Of a DNA stretch of 64,000 nt, positions 16,590 to 25,052 are shown piece by piece (position 1 is the stretch's first letter; each line of letters starts with the position of its first letter). The notes beneath the pieces are model-generated. The model saw nothing but the letters and a program-made list of their open reading frames with translations, had not been told where the DNA came from and did no database searches. Made by a program: the position numbers and the translations under genes. The stretch is from Nitrospira sp. (lineage in GTDB: Bacteria > Nitrospirota > Nitrospiria > Nitrospirales > Nitrospiraceae). The stretch lies in NCBI GenBank assembly GCA_022842445.1, contig JALHPO010000002.1, forward strand, positions 372,001 to 436,000. The letters are read 5' to 3'.

Positions 16590-17935
16590 TGGCCGAACGC
16601 GCCGGGGATCAGACAGGATTCGATCAACTCCAGGCTTCGCTTTAAGGCGCCTTGATTGTCCAGGACCACACGTTTGGCCGCCCGTCCCACTGTATCGCGG
16701 GCATTCTGATCGGCCAGCCATTCACTCACGCATCGGGCCAAATCCTCGACACCCGTCACGCGTCGGCCTCCTCCCGCCTCATCTAACAACGCCGCCACTT
16801 CGGCGCAATGGTCGGTATAGGGTCCGAACAGCACAGGTGTTCCCCAGACCGCCGGTTCCAGTAAATTATGTCCGCCGACTGGAATCAGTGTTCCACCCAC
16901 AAATGCCACCACCGCTTCTCGATAGGCACCGGCCAATTCACCTCTGGTATCCAAGATAATGACCCGCGGGCCGGCCGCCGCTTCACCGATCCGGCTTTTG
17001 CGCTGCGCCGTGAACCCGGCTTCGCGGATCATCGCCTCGACCCGGTCTACTCGCTCGATATGCCGCGGCGCCAGCATCAGTACGGCCGATGGATGCGCCT
17101 TCACAATCTGTCCGTATGCCGAGACCAGCAGCTCCTCTTCGCCCGCATGAGTACTCCCGGCCAAGATCAACCGCTCCTGATCGGCTAATCCAAAGGTTCG
17201 ACGCAGAGACGATGTCCCGCTCATGTCCGGCAGGGGCTGGTCAAACTTGATGTTGCCGGTCGTATGCGCGAGGGCAGGATTGGCGCCCAGCGCCACGATA
17301 CGCTGCCGGTCACGGTCGGATTGCATCAAGCACAGGCTGATCGATTGAAGGACCGACCGATACAACTCGCGGATGCCTCCGACATCTTGACGGCGAAACG
17401 AGCGCGACGACAACCGCCCATTGACCAGCACGACCGGGACCTGCCGGTCCCGCAATGTCCAAAGCAGATTGGGCCACAACTCGGTTTCGACGAACAGATA
17501 GAGCGCGGGGCGCAGCCGGTCGATCATGCCCGCAACCACCCACGGTAAATCCAGCGGAGCATACCGATGTTCAGCCACACCGGCCAGCCGTTGCTCGACC
17601 GCTTCGCGGCCCGTTTCGGTGACGGTCGTCACGATGTATCGATACTCAGGGTGGCGGCTGTGCAGGGCCTTCACCAACGGCGCAGCAGCCACCGCTTCTC
17701 CGAGCGAGACGGCGTGAACCCAGATAACTGGTCTATCTGGCTCACTCAGTCTATCCGGTTTGTGTGGTCCTTCTGGTCTATCTGGTCGACGAGAGAGACC
17801 GAACAGACCAGACAGACCATCTTCCAGCCCCAGCCTCTGCGCCAACCCAGGACGGCACCGGGGCTTGGCCAGCAGCACGCACACGATGACGGGAGCAGCA
17901 AGGATCAGTCCGATGTTATAGAGTAACTTCCACAT
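16547..17935 (-). CDS. waaA: 3-deoxy-D-manno-octulosonate (Kdo) transferase
   Basis: A 462-residue GT30 enzyme: a short N-terminal membrane anchor, then HAVSLGEAVAAAPLVKAL, the conserved LYLFVETELWPNLL, GRLSSRSF, GNIKFD, STHAGEEELLV, RHIERVDRV and FVGGTLIPVGGHNLLEPA. It transfers Kdo from CMP-Kdo to lipid IVA. Residues ~40-69, between the membrane anchor and the first Rossmann strand, are an extra Asp/Pro/Arg-rich insertion encoded by array A7; family members such as E. coli WaaA have only a short loop there. The C-terminal ~12 residues are encoded by array B1. The start is placed at MWKLLYNIG; an in-frame ATG at 17950 is possible. Confidence 0.9.
   Translation of the reverse strand: MWKLLYNIGLILAAPVIVCVLLAKPRCRPGLAQRLGLEDGLSGLFGLSRRPDRPEGPHKPDRLSEPDRPVIWVHAVSLGEAVAAAPLVKALHSRHPEYRYIVTTVTETGREAVEQRLAGVAEHRYAPLDLPWVVAGMIDRLRPALYLFVETELWPNLLWTLRDRQVPVVLVNGRLSSRSFRRQDVGGIRELYRSVLQSISLCLMQSDRDRQRIVALGANPALAHTTGNIKFDQPLPDMSGTSSLRRTFGLADQERLILAGSTHAGEEELLVSAYGQIVKAHPSAVLMLAPRHIERVDRVEAMIREAGFTAQRKSRIGEAAAGPRVIILDTRGELAGAYREAVVAFVGGTLIPVGGHNLLEPAVWGTPVLFGPYTDHCAEVAALLDEAGGGRRVTGVEDLARCVSEWLADQNARDTVGRAAKRVVLDNQGALKRSLELIESCLIPGAFGQKSRWRMADGTGAE
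17729..17818. repeat. Array A7: 9-bp inverted array inserted in waaA
   Basis: Seven units on the TGGTCTATC pattern (17729-17791) abut three complementary units (AGAGAGACC, GAACAGACC, AGACAGACC; 17792-17818). The consensus differs from the GCGRGA type but has the same 9-bp period and inverted layout. It lies wholly within coding sequence. Confidence 0.85.
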
Positions 17936-17950
17936 GGTTTTTCTCACCAT

Positions 17951-18081
17951 GCGAGACAGGCGAGAGAAGCGCGACGGGCCGGAGAGAAGGGACGAGCGAG
18001 ACTCGCCTCTCCCACACTTCTCGCCTGTCCCGCCTTTCTCGCACCTCTCGCTTGTCCCGCTAGTCTCGCGCTTCACGCACG
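17951..18081. repeat. Array A8: inverted array of 9-bp units
   Basis: Left arm: six units from GCGAGACAG (17951) to 18004. Right arm: eight units from 18010 to 18081, nearly all TCYCGCNNN. The centre (GCGAGACTCGC) is itself a near-perfect palindrome. It fills the junction between the waaA start and the acyltransferase end, and provides that gene's restored-frame stop TAG at 18060-18062. Confidence 0.88.
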
Positions 18082-18778
18082 GCATTCACCGCCGCATCCG
18101 CTTCGTCGGTCAGCCGATTGAGGGTCGTCTCAAGTTCAAGGCGGGACACTTCCAGCGCCGCGTCGTCTGCGTCACGCGGAACCCAGAAGGGGTCTCCATA
18201 GAGGAATAGGCCGCGGGAAAATGGATACGGGACCATGTAACGGTCCCAGCTCGCGAAGAGTTTTTTTTTGAGCAGGCAAAGGCCAGGGGGACAATCGGGA
18301 GGCCTGTCGCCTTCGCCAGCTGAAGAACGCCAAGCTTGGCGACATGGCGCGGGCCCTTGGGGCCATCCGGCGTCACGACTACATCCTGTCCTGACCGGCC
18401 CAATCTGATCAGCGCGCGAAGCGCCCCGGCCCCGCCGCGTGTACTCGATCCACGCACAGCCTGATGCCCGAACCGCGCAATGATGCGCGCGATGATCTCT
18501 CCGTCGCCATGCTGACTGATCAAAACATGGGAACCTGCGCCTCGATAACCGATCGGGATCATCAACTGTTGCGCGTGCCAAAAGGCAAGAATAATGTGGC
18601 GCCCTTCCCGATACAACGCATCGACCGCCTCATGCCCGCGAGTCTCACAACGCATCGATTGCGCGACCCCGCGAATGACCGACGCGGCGACCGGCGGCAA
18701 CAGGGAACACTTCACCCACTGGGCAACTCGCTTCTTCAGACTCTTCCGACGCTCATCGCTCTTCGCGTGTTCAGACAC
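18060..18778 (-). CDS. DUF374 lysophospholipid-acyltransferase-like protein, with -1 frameshift at an A9 run
   Basis: Codons from the ATG at 18778 encode a DUF374/LPLAT protein: ILAFWHAQQLMIPI, LISQHGDGEIIARII, RGSSTRGGAGALRAL, TPDGPKGPRHVAKLGVLQLA and GLPIVPLAFACS. At a run of nine A (18261-18269 on the plus strand as T9) the frame breaks. Unshifted reading gives an unrelated tail ending at 18110. A -1 shift gives KKLFASWDRYMVPYPFSRG and a normal-looking C-terminus ending at 18060. The run contains the slippery heptamer A AAA AAC, so slippage could restore the product; a homopolymer sequencing error or a true mutation is equally possible. It overlaps msbA by eight bases. A role in lipid A or phospholipid acylation is inferred. 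Confidence 0.8.
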
Positions 18779-20516
18779 TGGTCACATCCTGAAATTGCAT
18801 GGCATGGAGACGTTGATACATCCCGCCCCGTCGAAGCAATTCTTCATGCGAGCCCGTCTCCACAACCGCTCCCCGGTCCAACACCACGATACGATCCGCA
18901 TTTTGAATAGTGGAGAGCCGGTGCGCAATTACCACCGTCGTCCTGTTTTTCATGAGATTGGTCAAGGCCAATTGCACGATGCGTTCGGATTCCGTATCCA
19001 GCGCCGACGTGGCCTCGTCCAGAATCAGCAGCGGCGGATCGCGCAGAATGGCGCGGGCGATCGCCAGCCGTTGCCGCTCCCCCCCCGACAATTTCACGCC
19101 GCGTTCCCCGATGACCGTCTCATATCCCTCGGGCAAGCGAAGAATAAACTCATGGGCGTAGGCGGCCTTGGCCGCCTGTTCGATGGCGGATTGGCCCGCT
19201 CCCGTCTGTCCGAAGGCAATATTGCGGCTGATCGTATCATCGAACAGCACGATCTCCTGCGACACAATCCCGATATGAGTTCTCAACGACCGCAACGTAT
19301 ACGATGTGAGCGGAAGGCCGTCCAAAAGAATCCGTCCCTCCGTTGGTTCGTAGAATCGCGGCAGCAAGCTGACCAGCGTCGTTTTCCCGCCGCCGCTGCC
19401 CCCCACCAGCGCCACCACCTCGCCGGACTTGATCGAGAGATCGACGCCGGCCAGCGCCGGCGCTGTCTGACTCTCATAGCGCAACGAGACACCTTGAAAT
19501 TCAATCCCTTGGCGAATTCCTGTCAAGGCGACAGTCCCGCGATCCTTGGACTGTTCCGTTTCAAGATCCATCACATCGTAGACCCGTTCGGCTGCGGCCA
19601 ACGCCTGCTGAATGATGTTATTCGCCCCCGCCAGTTTACGAATCGGTGTATAGGCCATAAACATGGCCGCCATGAATGAAAACAACGCGCCGGGCGTCAT
19701 GACCTCATGGATGACGAGATACCCCCCGTACCAAATGATCCCTGCCACCCCGATGACGCCGATGACTTCCATGTGCGACGATCCAATCGACCAGACTTGA
19801 TTGGATTTCAGCGTGGTCGCCAGGAAGGCCCCGTTATAGGTTTTGAAGCGTTCAGCTTCCGCCTCTTCCCGTCCGAACGCCTTCACCATTCTGATGCCGG
19901 CCAGCGTCTCTTGAAGCGTCGACGACATATCGCCCATTCGTTCCTGCCCGCTCGTCGCCAATTTTCTCAGTCGTTTCCCGACACGCACCATCGTCAACGC
20001 CGACAGCGGGATGACGATCGCCGACAACCCCGCCAGCTTCCAATTCTGATAGACGATCACCCCTACCATGGCCAGAAAGGTCAGCGCGTTCTGGAAAATA
20101 TCTTTGAGCACATTCGAGGCGGCGCTGGCCATCAATCCGACATCGTTCACCACCCGCGAGACCAAACGGCCCGACGTATTCGTATCGTGAAACCCGACCG
20201 GCATCCGGATCAGGTGTTGAAATAACTCCTGCCTGATATCGGCGATGACTCGATTCGTCACATACGCCATCAAATAACCGACGCCGTAGCTGAGCACCGC
20301 CTTCAGAAGCGCAACGCCCAGGAGGACTAACGGCAACACCAGCAGCAGCTCTTCGTTCTTCTCGATGAAAATACCGTCCAACACAGGCTTCACAAGCCAG
20401 GCATAGACCGCCGATAACAACGCGACGAGGCCGGAACAGGCGAACGCCGCGACGAATCGCGTCCGATAGGGACGGACATACCGCATGAGCCGCTTGAATC
20501 GATCTATCCCTGACAT
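18771..20516 (-). CDS. msbA: Lipid A/phospholipid export ABC transporter MsbA
   Basis: A 581-residue fused half-transporter of typical MsbA length, with a six-helix permease domain followed by an ATPase. Motifs are the Q-linked coupling region, Walker A GGSGGGKTT, signature KLSGGERQRLAIARAI, Walker B LLILDEATSALD and IAHRLST. It flips core-lipid A to the outer leaflet of the inner membrane. The ATG is embedded in the 3' end of lpxB (13-bp overlap), and the 3' end overlaps the DUF374 start, so lpxB-msbA-DUF374 are coupled. Confidence 0.92.
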   Translation of the reverse strand: MSGIDRFKRLMRYVRPYRTRFVAAFACSGLVALLSAVYAWLVKPVLDGIFIEKNEELLLVLPLVLLGVALLKAVLSYGVGYLMAYVTNRVIADIRQELFQHLIRMPVGFHDTNTSGRLVSRVVNDVGLMASAASNVLKDIFQNALTFLAMVGVIVYQNWKLAGLSAIVIPLSALTMVRVGKRLRKLATSGQERMGDMSSTLQETLAGIRMVKAFGREEAEAERFKTYNGAFLATTLKSNQVWSIGSSHMEVIGVIGVAGIIWYGGYLVIHEVMTPGALFSFMAAMFMAYTPIRKLAGANNIIQQALAAAERVYDVMDLETEQSKDRGTVALTGIRQGIEFQGVSLRYESQTAPALAGVDLSIKSGEVVALVGGSGGGKTTLVSLLPRFYEPTEGRILLDGLPLTSYTLRSLRTHIGIVSQEIVLFDDTISRNIAFGQTGAGQSAIEQAAKAAYAHEFILRLPEGYETVIGERGVKLSGGERQRLAIARAILRDPPLLILDEATSALDTESERIVQLALTNLMKNRTTVVIAHRLSTIQNADRIVVLDRGAVVETGSHEELLRRGGMYQRLHAMQFQDVTSV

Positions 20517-21634
20517 GCTGCTAACACCATTTTCGCCGCTCGAATTGACGCCCCCGGCTCGCCCAGCGAAGCGCGCACCTCTGCCAAATTGCGTTTCATT
20601 TCATCATAAATCGAACGATCGTCCAAGATCCGGACGGCCTCTTCATATACCCGCTGCGCCGTCGCGTCACGCTGAACCAACTCCGGCACCACCGACCGAC
20701 CGGCCACCAAATTCACCAGTCCGATCCATTTGACGCGAATAAAAAAACTGGCAACCCAAAATTCCCATGCCGTTGTTTGATAACACAATACCAGAGGCGT
20801 ACCCACCAGCGCCGCTTGTAACGTTGCGGTACCCGATGCCACCAGCGCCAGATCTGCAACGGCCATCACCTCACTGGCCTGTTCTTTCACCACAGTGATC
20901 GGAACCTTGCTCTCCCGCAGGAGCGGCTGCAGCAGATTATCCTGAATTGTCGTAGCCTGCGCCAGAATAAACTTCGTTTCCGGATCGCGCCGCGCCAAGT
21001 GGCTCGCGGCCTCCAGCAGCATCGGCAGGAGCATCTGCACTTCCCGTCTCCGGCTTCCCGGCAACAAGGCAATCACACGCCCTTCCGATGGAAGTCCGAA
21101 CTGCGCACGAAGACTCATCGGATCGTATCGCGGAGCGACCACGTCCAGGAGAGGATGGCCGACGAAGGTACAAGGCACCCCCGCGTCATCATACAAAGCT
21201 TTCTCGAACGGGAGAATCACCAGGACATGATCCACCCGTTGTTTAATCCAGTGCATGCGTTGGGGACGCCAGGCCCAAATCTGCGGCGCGATATAGTACA
21301 CCACGCGTAGCCCCGCCGCCTTCGCGAAGTAGGCGTAGCGGAGATTCAAGCCGGGATGATCGATAAATACGACCGCGTCCCATGGCTCGGAACGGAAAAG
21401 ACGCCGCATGAAGAGAAAACGATACACGAGCGACGCCAATGCCAGGGGACCGACCATTCCAATGACGTCAAAACGCCCGATGGCCTGCACTAACTGAACG
21501 CCGGCCGCCTCCATGGCCGTCCCGCCGATGCCGGCCAACGACACGGATGGGTCGCACGCTTTCAGCGCCCTGGCGAGATTGGCTCCGTGAAGATCGCCGG
21601 AGGCTTCCCCGGTTACAATGAGAATGCGCGGCAT
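20504..21634 (-). CDS. lpxB: Lipid-A-disaccharide synthase
   Basis: A GT19 enzyme of about 376 residues. The start MPRILIVTGEASGDLHGANLARAL is the family signature; FIDHPGLNLRYAYFAK, YYIAPQIWAWRPQR, VGHPLLD and LLPGSRRREVQ follow. It condenses UDP-2,3-diacylglucosamine with lipid X. I chose the ATG at 21634; a GTG five codons upstream (21649) is also open. It lies between array A9 upstream and msbA, which it overlaps. Confidence 0.93.
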   Translation of the reverse strand: MPRILIVTGEASGDLHGANLARALKACDPSVSLAGIGGTAMEAAGVQLVQAIGRFDVIGMVGPLALASLVYRFLFMRRLFRSEPWDAVVFIDHPGLNLRYAYFAKAAGLRVVYYIAPQIWAWRPQRMHWIKQRVDHVLVILPFEKALYDDAGVPCTFVGHPLLDVVAPRYDPMSLRAQFGLPSEGRVIALLPGSRRREVQMLLPMLLEAASHLARRDPETKFILAQATTIQDNLLQPLLRESKVPITVVKEQASEVMAVADLALVASGTATLQAALVGTPLVLCYQTTAWEFWVASFFIRVKWIGLVNLVAGRSVVPELVQRDATAQRVYEEAVRILDDRSIYDEMKRNLAEVRASLGEPGASIRAAKMVLAACQG

Positions 21635-21691
21635 GATCTTAACCCGCACTATTCATGACAGTTCGTATCAAAATGGGTAATTCCGCGGCAA

Positions 21692-21775
21692 GCGTGAAGA
21701 GCGCGACTCGCATGACGCGCACGTCCGGGCGCCGGACAGTCTCGCGTGTCCCGCCAATCTCGCCCGTCTCGCGTC
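21692..21775. repeat. Array A9: inverted array of 9-bp units
   Basis: Left arm GCGTGAAGA, GCGCGACTC and two more (21692-21727). Right arm TCTCGCGTG, TCCCGCCAA, TCTCGCCCG, TCTCGCGTC (21740-21775). TCCGG/CCGGA mark the centre. It lies in the 200-bp gap between the Gfo/Idh stop and the lpxB start. Confidence 0.82.
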
Positions 21776-21834
21776 AGCCGAGCATCAGCGGTTGCAATAG
21801 GCGCGTTCATCACTATTGCAGGCTGGTGATCCCT

Positions 21835-22800
21835 CTATCCCGTCGCCCCTTGTTCCGCGTTGCGTTGCACAAACGAATCGATAGCGGCCAATACTTGATG
21901 AGCGACCGTCAGCGCAGCCGCTCCGTCTTCACCGGACACCACGGGAGACGCGCCGGTCCGGATCGCGTTCAGGAAGGATTCGAGCTGGAGCTTCAGCGGC
22001 TCCTCCTCGTTTCCTTTGCGCTCTTCGATCGCAAACCCTGGCTTGTCCCCCGGATTCCCGGCCCGGCGCCCGACGATTCCCTGACGGGACTGAAAATCGA
22101 TCGACACATAACTGTCCTGCTGGAACACCCGCAACCGGCGCATCTTGGTCAGTGACACTCGACTGGCAGTCAGGTTGGCGACACATCCGCTTTGAAACTG
22201 GATGCGCGCATTGGCAATATCGATCGTCGAAGACAGCACCGGCACTCCGGCGGCCCGCACCTCTTCGACCGGACCGGGATTGAAGGACAAGACCAGGTCA
22301 AGATCATGAATCATCAAATCCAGCACAACATCGACGTCGGTTCCACGTTCGCTGTAGGTCCCCATCCGGTGGGCTTCGATGAACGCGGGACGACGAATCT
22401 GTGGCCGCATCACCTGCATAATGGGATTGAATCGTTCGCTGTGACCGACCTGGAGCCGGCACCCCTTGGCCTTGGCCAAATCGACAAGCTCGCGCGCCTC
22501 GGCAGGCCGCACCGCGATCGGCTTCTCAACCAGGACATGCTTGCCCGCTTCAAGACAGGCTTTCGCCACGGCATAATGCCCTGATGTGGGCACGGCCACG
22601 CTGACGAGATCGACGGCCTTCAGAAGATCAGACAGATCCTCGAACATCTGTGCGCCATGCCGCCCGGCGATGACGCCGGCCCGGTCACGATCCTGATCCG
22701 TCACACCGACAAGCGTCGAGTCAGGCAGTGCGGCATAAAGCCGTGCATGGTGCTGCCCCAAATGTCCGACGCCGACGACTCCGGCACGAAGTGATTTCAT
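21835..22800 (-). CDS. Gfo/Idh/MocA-family oxidoreductase
   Basis: A 321-residue NAD(P)-dependent oxidoreductase. The Rossmann motif is AGVVGVGHLGQHHARLYAAL, the family catalytic segment GKHVLVEKPIAVRPAEARELV carries the EKP lysine, and the C-terminal alpha/beta domain contains DLMIHDLDLVL, where the family has a conserved His. It sits between lpxI and lpxB, a placement I recall from lipid A operons of other phyla, where relatives such as GnnA oxidise UDP-GlcNAc at C3. A role in making an amino-modified lipid A precursor is possible, but no GnnB aminotransferase is adjacent. I chose the ATG at 22800, 28 bp after lpxI. Confidence 0.85.
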   Translation of the reverse strand: MKSLRAGVVGVGHLGQHHARLYAALPDSTLVGVTDQDRDRAGVIAGRHGAQMFEDLSDLLKAVDLVSVAVPTSGHYAVAKACLEAGKHVLVEKPIAVRPAEARELVDLAKAKGCRLQVGHSERFNPIMQVMRPQIRRPAFIEAHRMGTYSERGTDVDVVLDLMIHDLDLVLSFNPGPVEEVRAAGVPVLSSTIDIANARIQFQSGCVANLTASRVSLTKMRRLRVFQQDSYVSIDFQSRQGIVGRRAGNPGDKPGFAIEERKGNEEEPLKLQLESFLNAIRTGASPVVSGEDGAAALTVAHQVLAAIDSFVQRNAEQGATG

Positions 22801-22828
22801 GAGATGTGATGAACGATGCGTGAATGGA

Positions 22829-23665
22829 TCACTCGTCTCGTGTGATTCCAATGACTGCGATCCCTGCCCGTTCCGCCAGGCTGACCAGCTGTTCTCGATC
22901 CAGCATCACCGTGCGGCCCGCTTCCACTGCCAGCACGGCAGCCTTCACCGACGCCATGACCTCGATCGTCCGGGGGCCGACCGCGGGCAAATCGAACCGA
23001 AGGTCCTGCTGCGGCTTGCTTCGCTTGACCACCACCGCCCCGTCCTTCGCCAACTCGCCGCCGCGCTTGATCGCCCCGTCGGTTCCCTCGACCGCTTCCA
23101 CCGCCACGACCACACGATCCTTGATCACGACACATTGGCCGATATCGAGACGCCCGGTCTCCTTCGCAATCTCCCACCCGTAGCGGATGTCGGTCCACTC
23201 TTTTTTCGTCGGTTGGCGGGACGTCAGCGGACCTTCCTCGACAAGAATCCCTTCGAGGCCAAAAGTAGACTCGCAAATAGAAATCCCCTCCCGCTCGAGC
23301 TCGGCCGCAATTTCACGAAGAATATTGTCATCCTTCCACAGGGCCACACGCGTCGCCAGCGCCAGCGCACGAAAATCGGGCCGCACCGTGCTGTATACAT
23401 GGGTCTTCTTGATGCCCCCCAACATCACCACTTGCCGAACGCCGTCGCCCTTGAATGCCTTGATCAGCTTGTTGAGCTGCCCGATCTTGATCCAGTGGAT
23501 CCAATCGACATGCTGTTCGAGTTCGGGTTCAGTTTCCCCTTCATGAGCCACCGCGGACACTTGCAGGCCCATCTTACGCGCGTTATCCGCGAAGATGATC
23601 GGAAACCGTCCGTTTCCGGCGATGAGACCGATGCGCCCGTCTTGGACTGAGACCGAGACCGTCAT
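22829..23665 (-). CDS. lpxI: UDP-2,3-diacylglucosamine diphosphatase LpxI
   Basis: A 278-residue LpxI (DUF1009) protein. Landmarks are GRIGLIAGNGRFPIIFADNAR at the N-terminus, VVMLGGIKK, and the C-terminal KRSKPQQDLRFDLPAVGPRTIE with AGIAVIGITRDE. LpxI hydrolyses UDP-2,3-diacylglucosamine to lipid X by attack on the alpha phosphate, unlike LpxH. Its place directly after lpxA (13-bp gap) and before lpxB fits the Raetz pathway order. No lpxH is seen in the window. lpxC and lpxD are also absent and must lie elsewhere. Confidence 0.92.
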   Translation of the reverse strand: MTVSVSVQDGRIGLIAGNGRFPIIFADNARKMGLQVSAVAHEGETEPELEQHVDWIHWIKIGQLNKLIKAFKGDGVRQVVMLGGIKKTHVYSTVRPDFRALALATRVALWKDDNILREIAAELEREGISICESTFGLEGILVEEGPLTSRQPTKKEWTDIRYGWEIAKETGRLDIGQCVVIKDRVVVAVEAVEGTDGAIKRGGELAKDGAVVVKRSKPQQDLRFDLPAVGPRTIEVMASVKAAVLAVEAGRTVMLDREQLVSLAERAGIAVIGITRDE

Positions 23666-23678
23666 GCCGGCGTGCCCC

Positions 23679-24497
23679 TCACCCTTCCTGATCGAATTCG
23701 ATATCCAGATCGACGTTCACCACGCGCGAGACGCCTCGCTTCGTCCCTTCCATAAACGTAAGGATCTTCGCGACATCTGCCTGGCCCTTGAACTCCTTCT
23801 TCGTCAGCCGGATTGCTTCAGCGACGCGATGGCCGGCCCGAAAAAGCAGGTCGAATGCTTTTTTGAGCACCGCGATACGCTCCACCGAAAAGCCATGCCG
23901 CTGCAGTCCCACAGTATTGAGCCCGTACAGATGCGCCCGGTAGCCTCCGGCCGCCCGTGTGAAGGGCGGGACATCCTGCCCGATCGCGCAGCACCCGCCG
24001 ACCATCGCATAGTCGCCGACACGGACATACTGGTGAATACCCGTCAGACCTCCGATGATGGCATGGTCCCCGATCGTAATGTGTCCGGCCAAACTGGCTG
24101 CATTCGCCATAATGAGATAGCTTCCAAGCCGGCAATCATGCGCCACATGGACATACGCCATCAGAGTGTTTTTTGACCCGAGCGACGTCACCCCTCCACC
24201 CTGCACCGTCGCGCGGTTGACCGTCACATACTCGCGAATGACATTGTCGTCCCCGATGACGACCTTTGTCGGTTCCCCTTTGTAGCCCAAATGCTGTGGT
24301 GGCCCGCCGATTGAAGCAAACGCATGCACCTCGTTGCGTTCGCCGATCTCCGTCCATCCATCGATGGTGATGTGCGACAACAATCTGGTTCCCTTGCCGA
24401 TTGAAACATGCTCGCCGATAACACAAAAGGGCCCGACCTCCACACCATCGGCGAGTTTCGCCTTGGGATGGACAATCGCTGTTGGATGGATTTTCAC
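23679..24497 (-). CDS. lpxA: UDP-N-acetylglucosamine O-acyltransferase
   Basis: A 272-residue left-handed beta-helix protein with hexapeptide repeats through residue ~190 and a C-terminal helical domain. The catalytic histidine lies in YVHVAHDCRLG (H120). GGPPQHLGYKGEPTKVVIG is the acyl-pocket region typical of LpxA, and DVPPFTRAAGGYRAHLYGLN marks the barrel end. It acylates the 3-OH of UDP-GlcNAc, the first step of lipid A synthesis. It starts with GTG behind a G-rich AGGGGGGAG ribosome site. It lies 61 bp downstream of fabZ. Confidence 0.94.
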   Translation of the reverse strand: MKIHPTAIVHPKAKLADGVEVGPFCVIGEHVSIGKGTRLLSHITIDGWTEIGERNEVHAFASIGGPPQHLGYKGEPTKVVIGDDNVIREYVTVNRATVQGGGVTSLGSKNTLMAYVHVAHDCRLGSYLIMANAASLAGHITIGDHAIIGGLTGIHQYVRVGDYAMVGGCCAIGQDVPPFTRAAGGYRAHLYGLNTVGLQRHGFSVERIAVLKKAFDLLFRAGHRVAEAIRLTKKEFKGQADVAKILTFMEGTKRGVSRVVNVDLDIEFDQEG

Positions 24498-24558
24498 ACG
24501 CTCCCCCCTTCACCCTGCAGACACACCGTAGAATTGACCAATTGTTGACCAGTGGCAA

Positions 24559-25011
24559 TCACCGTGTGCCCGCTTTTTCCTCGGCCACCATGGCCGTCAC
24601 GACTGCTTCACACACCATTTCGTTGTCGACGAATGCCTTCCCCTGCATTTTCCAAAAGGGCGGACGCTTCTTGAGCACCTCAATTTCGAAGCGCAGCTGA
24701 TCACCCGGTACCACCGGTCTCCGAAACTTTGCCTCATCAATGCCCGTCATATAGACGACAGGCTTCCCGGAGGACTCCCCCGATTTGAACACCAGCACGC
24801 CCCCGGCTTGCGCCATCGCTTCGACAATCAAGACGCCGGGCATGACGGGCCGCCCCGGGAAATGCCCCTGAAAGAACGGCTCATTGATCGTAACGTTCTT
24901 GATCGCCACGATCCGCCGGCCGGGCTCCAATTCTATGACCCGATCCACCAACAAGAAGGGATACCGGTGTGGAAGTAATCCCTGAATCTCCACCTGCTCA
25001 ACTTTTGCCAT
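24559..25011 (-). CDS. fabZ: 3-hydroxyacyl-ACP dehydratase
   Basis: A 150-residue hot-dog-fold enzyme. The signature [14 protein letters not shown] and the catalytic pair in [20 protein letters not shown] (H50, E64) are intact. FabZ dehydrates (3R)-hydroxyacyl-ACP in fatty acid elongation and competes with LpxA for the same substrate, which explains the conserved fabZ-lpxA linkage. A GGAGG site lies eight bases before the ATG at 25011. Confidence 0.94.
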   Translation of the reverse strand: MAKVEQVEIQGLLPHRYPFLLVDRVIELEPGRRIVAIKNVTINEPFFQGHFPGRPVMPGVLIVEAMAQAGGVLVFKSGESSGKPVVYMTGIDEAKFRRPVVPGDQLRFEIEVLKKRPPFWKMQGKAFVDNEMVCEAVVTAMVAEEKAGTR

Positions 25012-25052
25012 CGGCGATGCCTCCTCTCCGCCACTATTGATCCACCATGTTC

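Noticed and set aside
7664..18081. CRISPR array
   Set aside because: Units are 9 bp with 3 variable bases and inverted arms; there are no long identical repeats with unique spacers, and no cas genes.
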